12,615 nt of DNA from contig JAHIPE010000250.1 of NCBI GenBank assembly GCA_018894655.1, positions 1-12,615 on the forward strand, given 5' to 3'. Below, in pieces: positions 5,535 to 12,615 of the stretch. The translations under genes were made by a program, and so were the position numbers. The notes beneath the pieces are model-generated. The model searched no databases and was not told where the DNA came from. It saw only the letters and a list, made by a program, of their open reading frames with translations. This DNA comes from Actinomycetota bacterium. GTDB taxonomy: Bacteria; Actinomycetota; Geothermincolia; Fen-727; Anoxymicrobiaceae. The number at the start of each line of letters is the position of its first letter. Within the stretch, counting starts at the first letter, position 1.

Positions 5535-7421
5535 CTACCGGCTCTTGCCACCGCTCCTCCTCCCGATGCTCCTTGCCGCCTCGTATACCGCCACCGCCAC
5601 GTTCGTGGGGATGCCCGCCGACTCTAACTCCTCCAGGGACGCATCGCTTACCCTTCCCGGCGACCCGAAGTGCCTCACCAGCGTCTTTTTCCTGGCCGCC
5701 CCTACGCCCGCAACCTGGTCCAGCCATGAGCCAACTGTCGCCCTCTCCATCAGTGACCTGTGGTAGGTGATCGCCACTCGGTGCGCCTCGTCCCTGATAC
5801 GTTGCAGGAGGAAGAGCGCCTCCGACCCACGGGGGAGCAGTACCGGCATCGGGCTCCCCGGCCGGTACACCTCCTCGAACCTCTTGGCCAGCGCGGCGAT
5901 ATCCACGCCCTCTATTCCCAGTACGTCCAGGACCTCCCGCCCCGCGCCGAGCTGTCCTATTCCCCCATCCAGCAGTATAAGGTCCGGCTTCCCGGCCAGG
6001 GGAGATATCTTCCCAGCCTTCTCGGCACCGCCGCTCTCCTCGCTCTCCTCCACATACCTCTTAAACCTGCGGTGCAGGACCTCCCTCATCATCCCCACAT
6101 CATCGACCCCCGGAGTGAACTTGATGCGGTACCTCCTGTAGGCACGCCTGACAGGAAACCCGTCCTCGAACAGCACCATCGACCCGACGGAAGCGGAGCC
6201 TCCCATCGTGGAGATGTCGTAGCACTCGATCCTCAAGGGGAACCGGGAGAGTCCGAGCTCTTCGACGAGCTCCGAGAGCGCCTCCTCCACACGTTCCCTG
6301 TCCCGGGCCCTGGCGATATCGGCGCCCTCCATGGCTACCCTGGCGTTTGCCTCCGCCAGGGATAGCTCACCGAGCTTCCCGCCTTTGCGCGGCACTCTTA
6401 CTACCGCCCGGCTGCCCCTCTTGGACGTCAGCCACTCGCCTAATGCGGTTTCATCTTCCCCGATAGCCGGGACCAGAATCTGCTCGGGTATAGAACCTTC
6501 CTTGCCGTAGTATCGCTTCACGAACTCGCATACCAGCTCCCCGCCCGCGGCATCGCCCGGCAGTTCGGTGAAAAAGCAAAGGTTCCCGATGTGAAACCCG
6601 CCCCGGTTCCGGGCCACCGAGAAGCAGGCCTGACCCCTGTCGGTGTGCATGCCTATGACATCGTAATCGCCAACTGATGAGGAAAGTGAGCGCCGGTGCG
6701 CCAGCACCTTCTCGGCTGACTGTATCCGGTTGCGGATACTGGCGGCCCTCTCGTACTCCTCCTTTTGTGCCGCCTCCCTCATGCGCGCGTCCAGGTCACG
6801 CATCACCTCCTGATGCCGTCCCTCCAGGAAGCCGGTGAACATCTCCACGTGGCGCCGGTACTCGCCGGGATCCACGTCCCCGGTGCACGGCCCCAGGCAA
6901 AGGCCCATGTCCCTGTACAGGCAGGGGGAGTCGCCGCTCTTCCCCGGTTCCTTGCCCCGACAGTGCCTCAATGGGAATATCTTCTCCAGGAGACGTATCG
7001 TTTTCTTGGCGGCCCCCGCGTTGACGTAGGGGCCGTAGTACTTTACCCCCCGCCTTCGCTTTCCCCTGAATAGCGCCACCCGGGGAAACTCATCGGAGAC
7101 TGTGACCGCGATGTATGGGTAGCTCTTGTCGTCCTTCAAGAAAACGTTGAAGCGCGGCTGGTATCTCTTTATCAGTGTCTCCTCCAGGATGAGGGCATCG
7201 ACCTCGCTGTCGCAGATGGTAACCTCCAGGTCCGAGATCTCGTCCCTGAGCGCCTCGCCCTTGTAGTCACCGGGGGCAGCGCCCTGGAAGTACGAGCGCA
7301 CCCGGTGGCTCAGTTCCTTGGCCTTGCCGATGTATATGACCACGCCTTCCCCGTCACGGAAAACGTACACGCCGGGTGCCGCGGGCAGCGCCTCCAGCTT
7401 GGCCTCGACTCCTTCCCTCAC
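5535..7421 (-). CDS. uvrC: Excinuclease ABC subunit C (dual-incision nuclease)
   Basis: Cuts the damaged strand on both sides of a lesion after UvrB loading. The 628 residues contain the GIY-YIG nuclease (GVY 17-19, YIG 30-32, Arg40, Glu80) for the 3' incision, a four-cysteine cluster (Cys154, Cys167, Cys175, Cys179) of the type shown to hold an iron-sulfur cluster in UvrC, a UVR helical domain near 205-240 that contacts UvrB, the RNase H-like domain with Asp402, Asp485 and His547 for the 5' incision, and helix-hairpin-helix repeats at about 565-620. DISTMGG replaces the common DISH.xG. The start is GTG 7421-7419, overlapping the uvrA TGA by 4 bases (GTGA). The longer reading frame has no better start. 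All catalytic residues are intact, so I expect a working protein. Confidence 0.97.
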   Translation of the reverse strand: MREGVEAKLEALPAAPGVYVFRDGEGVVIYIGKAKELSHRVRSYFQGAAPGDYKGEALRDEISDLEVTICDSEVDALILEETLIKRYQPRFNVFLKDDKSYPYIAVTVSDEFPRVALFRGKRRRGVKYYGPYVNAGAAKKTIRLLEKIFPLRHCRGKEPGKSGDSPCLYRDMGLCLGPCTGDVDPGEYRRHVEMFTGFLEGRHQEVMRDLDARMREAAQKEEYERAASIRNRIQSAEKVLAHRRSLSSSVGDYDVIGMHTDRGQACFSVARNRGGFHIGNLCFFTELPGDAAGGELVCEFVKRYYGKEGSIPEQILVPAIGEDETALGEWLTSKRGSRAVVRVPRKGGKLGELSLAEANARVAMEGADIARARDRERVEEALSELVEELGLSRFPLRIECYDISTMGGSASVGSMVLFEDGFPVRRAYRRYRIKFTPGVDDVGMMREVLHRRFKRYVEESEESGGAEKAGKISPLAGKPDLILLDGGIGQLGAGREVLDVLGIEGVDIAALAKRFEEVYRPGSPMPVLLPRGSEALFLLQRIRDEAHRVAITYHRSLMERATVGSWLDQVAGVGAARKKTLVRHFGSPGRVSDASLEELESAGIPTNVAVAVYEAARSIGRRSGGKSR

Positions 7422-10260
7422 CGTTTCCCTACCACCTTCCGGTGGTCAGCCAGCACCTTTATCAGGTACTTCCCGGTGTATGATTCGGGGGCCTTGGCGA
7501 CCTCCTCCGGGGTTCCGCTTGCAACCAGCATGCCCCCCCTGTCGCCTCCCTCCGGCCCAAGGTCGATTACGTAGTCCGCCACCTTGATGACGTCCAGGTT
7601 ATGCTCGACCACCACAACCGTGTTCCCGTCCTCCACCAGCCTGTCCAGTACCTGTATCAGCTTGTCTATATCGTCGAAGTGGAGTCCTGTCGTTGGCTCG
7701 TCAAGCAGGTACAGCGTCTTCCCGGTAGCCCTCTTTGCAAGCTCGCGGGCCAGTTTGACCCTCTGCGACTCGCCCCCGGAAAGCGTCGGGGCCGGTTGCC
7801 CAAGCCGGATGTAACCGAGCCCCACGTCGGCGAGAATCCGGAGTTGCCGGTTGATGGTGGGGATGTTTTTGAAGTGGGACATCGCCTCCTCCACGGTCAT
7901 CTCCAGGACCTCGTGTATAGTCTTTCCCTTGAACCTTATCTCCAGGGTCTCCCGGTTGTACCGCCTGCCCTTGCACACGTCGCAGGTGATGTAGACATCA
8001 GGAAGGAAATGCATCTCGATCTTCACCATCCCCTCCCCTTTGCAGGCGTCACACCTGCCTCCACGGACATTGAAGCTGAATCGCCCCGGCTTGTACCCCC
8101 GGACCTTCGCCTGGGGCGTACTGGCGAACAGGGTCCGGACGCCGTCGAAGACCTTGGTGTAGGTCGCCGCGTTGGACCGGGGGGTCCTCCCTATCGGCGA
8201 CTGGTCGATGTTCACCACCTTGTCGATATTCTCCGACCCCTCCAGGCCAAAGTGGCGGCCGGGAGGAACCCTCGACGACGACAATTTCCTCTTCAGCGCG
8301 CGGTAGAGGATCTCGTTGACCAGAGTGCTCTTCCCCGAGCCGCTCACCCCGGTAACGCAGGTGAAGGCGCCCAGGGGAAACCTCACGTCTATCCGTTTGA
8401 GGTTGTGCTCCTCGGCACCCCTGACGGTGACGCTCTTCCCTGTACCGGGCCGCCGCATGGGCGGGACCGGTATCTCCAACTCGCCCGCGAGGTAACGGCC
8501 GGTAATGGACTTCTTGCGGGCTATCAGGTCATCGACCGAGCCGGTTGCCACTATCTCCCCCCCGTGAATGCCCGCCCCGGGGCCGATATCCACCAGGTGA
8601 TCCGCCGCCCTGATCGTGTCCTCGTCATGCTCGACCACTATCACCGTGTTGCCCGCGTCGCGCAGTTTCCCCAGCGTGGCAAGCAATCGCTTGTTATCCC
8701 GCTTGTGTAGGCCGACGCTGGGCTCGTCCAGGATATACACGACCCCCACCAACCCCGAGCCAATCTGTGTGGCCAGCCGTATCCTCTGGGACTCACCCCC
8801 GGCAAGGGTATTCGCGTAGCGCGACAAGGTGAGGTAATCCAGGCCCACGTCCTGGAGGAACCGCATCCTGGCCAGCAGTTCCTTTAACAGCCGGGAGGCG
8901 ATTGCCCTCTGCCTCTCGTCCAGGTCGAACCCCTTGACCGCCTCCACCGCCTTCTCGATGGTGAGGTCGCACAGTCCCGCGATGGAAAGCCCCCCCACCG
9001 TTACCGCCAGGCTCTCCGGCCGCAGTCGGTCACCACCGCATTCGGGGCACGGCTTCACGCTCATGAACGTCCCGATGCGTTGCCGGGAGTACTCCGACTC
9101 GGTCTCCCTGTACCTGCGCTCCAGGGTCGTTATTACCCCCTCGAAACTGGTGTAGAACGTCTTCTTCCGGTTCCGCCGGTCCAGGTGGTTCACCAGCACC
9201 TCCTCGTCCCCCGACCCGAAGAGAACAAGTCGCTTCACGTCCTCTTCGAGCCGGTTAAACGGAACGGTAAGGCTGAACCCGTAGGAATCGGCCAGTGCCT
9301 CCAAGGTAGCGTAGAAGTACGTCTGGGTAACCGCTTCCCACGGTGCGATCGCGCCCTCCAGGAGGCTGCGGTTTCCATCGGGGACCACCAGTTCCGGGTC
9401 TATCTCCTGTCGGTACCCCAACCCGTCGCAGGCCTTACAGGCGCCGTACGGGCTGTTGAACGAGAACATCCGGGGAGACATCTCGGGCAGGCTCACCGAG
9501 CAATCCACGCAGGCGAACTCCTCGGAGAAGACCTCTCTCTCCCCGGCCTCGTCCTGTACCGCAACCATCCCTTCGCCCAGGTGGAGGGCCGCCTCCACCG
9601 ACTCGGCAACGCGTGCCCTGGACCCGTCCTTGAGCACCAGGCGGTCCACCACCGCGAGTATCTCGTGATTCTTGTTCTTCTCCAACTGGATGTCCTCTGA
9701 GAGGTCCCGGACCCCCCCGTCCACCATGACCCGCACGTAGCCCCTCTGGCGCAACCCCTCCAGAACCGCGTGGTGCTCGCCTTTCCTGCCCATTACCAGC
9801 GGAGCCAGGAGGAGGATGCGTTTGCCTTCCTCCAGGGACAGTATCCGGTCGGTTATCTGCTGCGGTGTCTGCCGGGAGACGGTGCGGCCGCACTTGTAGC
9901 AGTGAGGAACGCCTACCCTGGCGTAGAGCACCCTCAGGTAGTCGTATATCTCGGTGACCGTCCCCACCGTTGACCTGGGGTTCGTGGTCCCACCCTTCTG
10001 GTCGATGGATATCGCCGGTGAGAGCCCCTCGATGAGGTCTACGTCAGGCTTGTCGAGCTGTCCCAGGAACTGCCTGGCGTAGGAGGACAGCGACTCTACG
10101 TACCGCCGCTGGCCCTCCGCGTAGATGGTGTCGAACGCCAGCGAGGACTTCCCCGAGCCGCTTATGCCGGTCATCACCGTCATCTTGTTGCGGGGAATGT
10201 CCAGCCGGATGTCCTTGAGGTTGTGCTCCCTTGCCCCGCGTATCTTAATGAAGCCGTCGC

Positions 10261-10264
<4 letters not shown>
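7418..10264 (-). CDS. uvrA: Excinuclease ABC subunit A (damage-sensing ABC ATPase)
   Basis: Dimeric ATPase that finds bulky DNA lesions and delivers UvrB. The 948 residues have two ABC modules: Walker A GISGSGKS (33-40) with signature LAGGESQR (487-494) and LDEPS (512-516), then GVSGSGKST (639-647) with LSGGESQR (828-835) and LLDEP (853-857). Cysteine pairs at 122/125, 252/255, 276/279, 406/409, 738/741 and 761/764 supply the zinc modules. The UvrB-interaction and insertion domains lie between the first Walker A and signature. The first signature has Ala488 where LSGG serine is usual; the codon is GCC at 8801-8803. The GTG start overlaps the uvrB TGA as GTGA, indicating coupled translation. 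Confidence 0.97.
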
Positions 10265-12243
<1,979 letters not shown>

Positions 12244-12307
12244 CTCGATTACCCCCGTTGGACATCGGTAAAACAGACCCCGCGGGATGCAGGACCCCTT
12301 GTTCCTG

Positions 12308-12336
12308 ATTGTAGCCCCGTAGCCCCGCGAGTTCAA
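12308..12336 (-). promoter_or_regulatory. Probable sigma70-type promoter of uvrB-uvrA-uvrC
   Basis: On the minus strand TTGAAC (12331-12336, 4 of 6 matches) and TACAAT (12308-12313, 5 of 6) are separated by exactly 17 bp. Transcription would begin near 12301, giving a leader of about 57 nt before the TTG start of uvrB. It lies six bases below the first palindromic repeat. I see no GAAC-n-GTTC type SOS box around it. Confidence 0.6.
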
Positions 12337-12341
12337 TCCGT

Positions 12342-12400
12342 CGCTGACCCCACTGTTTGGCGGTCTTGTTTAACCGCCGCTTGTCTGACAGAAAGGGGTC
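12342..12400. repeat. 59-bp nested palindromic repeat, copy 1
   Basis: Identical over 59 bases to the copy at 12445-12503. It folds as nested stems: GACCCC (12346-12351) with GGGGTC (12395-12400), CTGT (12353-12356) with ACAG (12388-12391), and GGCGGT (12359-12364) with ACCGCC (12373-12378) around an 8-nt loop. In this copy the outer stem extends to 8 bp (CTGACCCC / GGGGTCAG). The form is like REP-type extragenic palindromes. It does not overlap a supported gene. Confidence 0.85.
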
Positions 12401-12444
12401 AGGCCTTCTCGCCATGACGTTTAATGTCGGCCACTGCTTTAAGG

Positions 12445-12503
12445 CGCTGACCCCACTGTTTGGCGGTCTTGTTTAACCGCCGCTTGTCTGACAGAAAGGG
12501 GTC
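12445..12503. repeat. 59-bp nested palindromic repeat, copy 2
   Basis: Perfect direct copy of 12342-12400, with 103-bp period and a 44-bp spacer. The spacer begins with GCCTT and ends with AAGGC, so the end of copy 1 and the start of copy 2 can pair with each other (GGGGTCAGGCCTT against AAGGCGCTGACCCC, one bulged G). This makes a second, mutually exclusive fold between the two units. Confidence 0.85.
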
Positions 12504-12556
12504 TACCATTGGATTTTACTATACATCAGTGGTGTTAGAGGTTACAGGAGGCAGGG

Positions 12557-12615
12557 GTGTTGCCCCAGGGATGGAGGGAGGCCGTAGGCCGACCGGAATC
12601 CCTGGGGCTCGCGGC
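12557..12615 (+). CDS. Possible partial ORF running off the right edge
   Basis: GTG 12557-12559 is preceded at 5 nt by AGGAGG (12545-12551 region) and opens a plus-strand frame of 19 codons to the edge, beginning VLPQGWREAVGRPESLGL. The ribosome binding site is strong, but almost the whole visible coding part is the palindrome 12562-12608, and no family can be named. It may be a divergent gene with a repeat at its start, or only a repeat that happens to be open. I would not treat it as established. Confidence 0.25.
   Translation, partial: MLPQGWREAVGRPESLGLA
12562..12608. repeat. Perfect 11-bp inverted repeat with inner GGCC hairpin
   Basis: GCCCCAGGGAT (12562-12572) is exactly complementary to ATCCCTGGGGC (12598-12608), with a 25-nt interior containing GGCC-GTA-GGCC. 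It differs in sequence from the 59-bp repeats. It may be another extragenic palindrome, a terminator-like hairpin without a T run, or the end of an element continuing beyond the window. Confidence 0.65.

Noticed and set aside
7601..8710. Long plus-strand frame (369 codons) opposite uvrA
   Set aside because: Antisense to conserved UvrA domains. No independent evidence of coding.
12342..12503. Two identical spaced repeats read as a CRISPR array
   Set aside because: Only two units, a 59-bp repeat longer than usual, and a single 44-bp spacer that is itself complementary to the repeat junctions. No cas genes are in the window. A palindromic extragenic repeat explains it better.
12518..12546. TATAGT at 12518-12523 (minus strand) as the uvrB promoter
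   Set aside because: No -35 match at 16-18 bp, and it would put both palindromes in the leader. The TTGAAC/TACAAT pair at 12308-12336 is much better.

Overview
The window comes from a GC-rich chromosome, most likely an actinobacterium (Actinomycetota), probably a deep-branching lineage rather than a streptomycete or mycobacterium. The main reason is gene order. A uvrC-rapZ-whiA-gap-pgk-tpiA run is the classical actinobacterial arrangement, and whiA is a Gram-positive marker. Every complete gene lies on the minus strand, so transcription runs from high to low coordinates. Taxonomy below phylum cannot be decided from the sequence alone.

Right edge to 12244: a small palindromic repeat region. 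A perfect inverted repeat (12562-12608) sits inside a possible rightward ORF that leaves the window. Next come two identical 59-bp copies of a nested hairpin repeat (12342-12400 and 12445-12503). Immediately below them is a good sigma70-type promoter (TTGAAC, 17 bp, TACAAT on the minus strand) that should start the uvrB transcript.

12243 to 5535: the complete nucleotide excision repair set uvrB-uvrA-uvrC, joined by two 4-base GTGA stop/start overlaps. UvrB loads after UvrA-directed damage search, and UvrC makes both incisions. 5423 to 3595: rapZ and whiA, joined by an ATGA overlap. The yvcK gene that usually lies between them is absent. 3228 to 236: gap-pgk-tpiA, three consecutive lower-glycolysis enzymes with short spacers and Shine-Dalgarno-supported starts.

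The unusual part is the block between whiA and gap (about 3277-3595). It is not plain intergenic DNA. It has the two ends of an IS200/IS605-type (TnpB) transposon: matching subterminal hairpins (16 of 20 bases identical), a right end of the form GAAGCC-hairpin-TAGTTCAC, a well-formed stem with a GCGA tetraloop just before it, and short coding remnants resembling a TnpB C-terminal tail. The TnpB nuclease core and any TnpA are missing. What remains is a roughly 0.32-kb non-autonomous element in which the old left-end promoter now reads straight into an omega/reRNA-like guide RNA. The predicted guide is the 3' end of whiA read antisense, and the last base of the element supplies the final G of the whiA TAG stop codon. 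Removing the element at the inferred boundary restores a TAA-TAA stop for whiA and a whiA-gap spacing of about 46 nt, so the insertion split what was probably one operon.

The left edge (1-235) holds the 5' end of an unidentified minus-strand gene with its own promoter and a less GC-rich leader, separated from tpiA by a weak inverted repeat.
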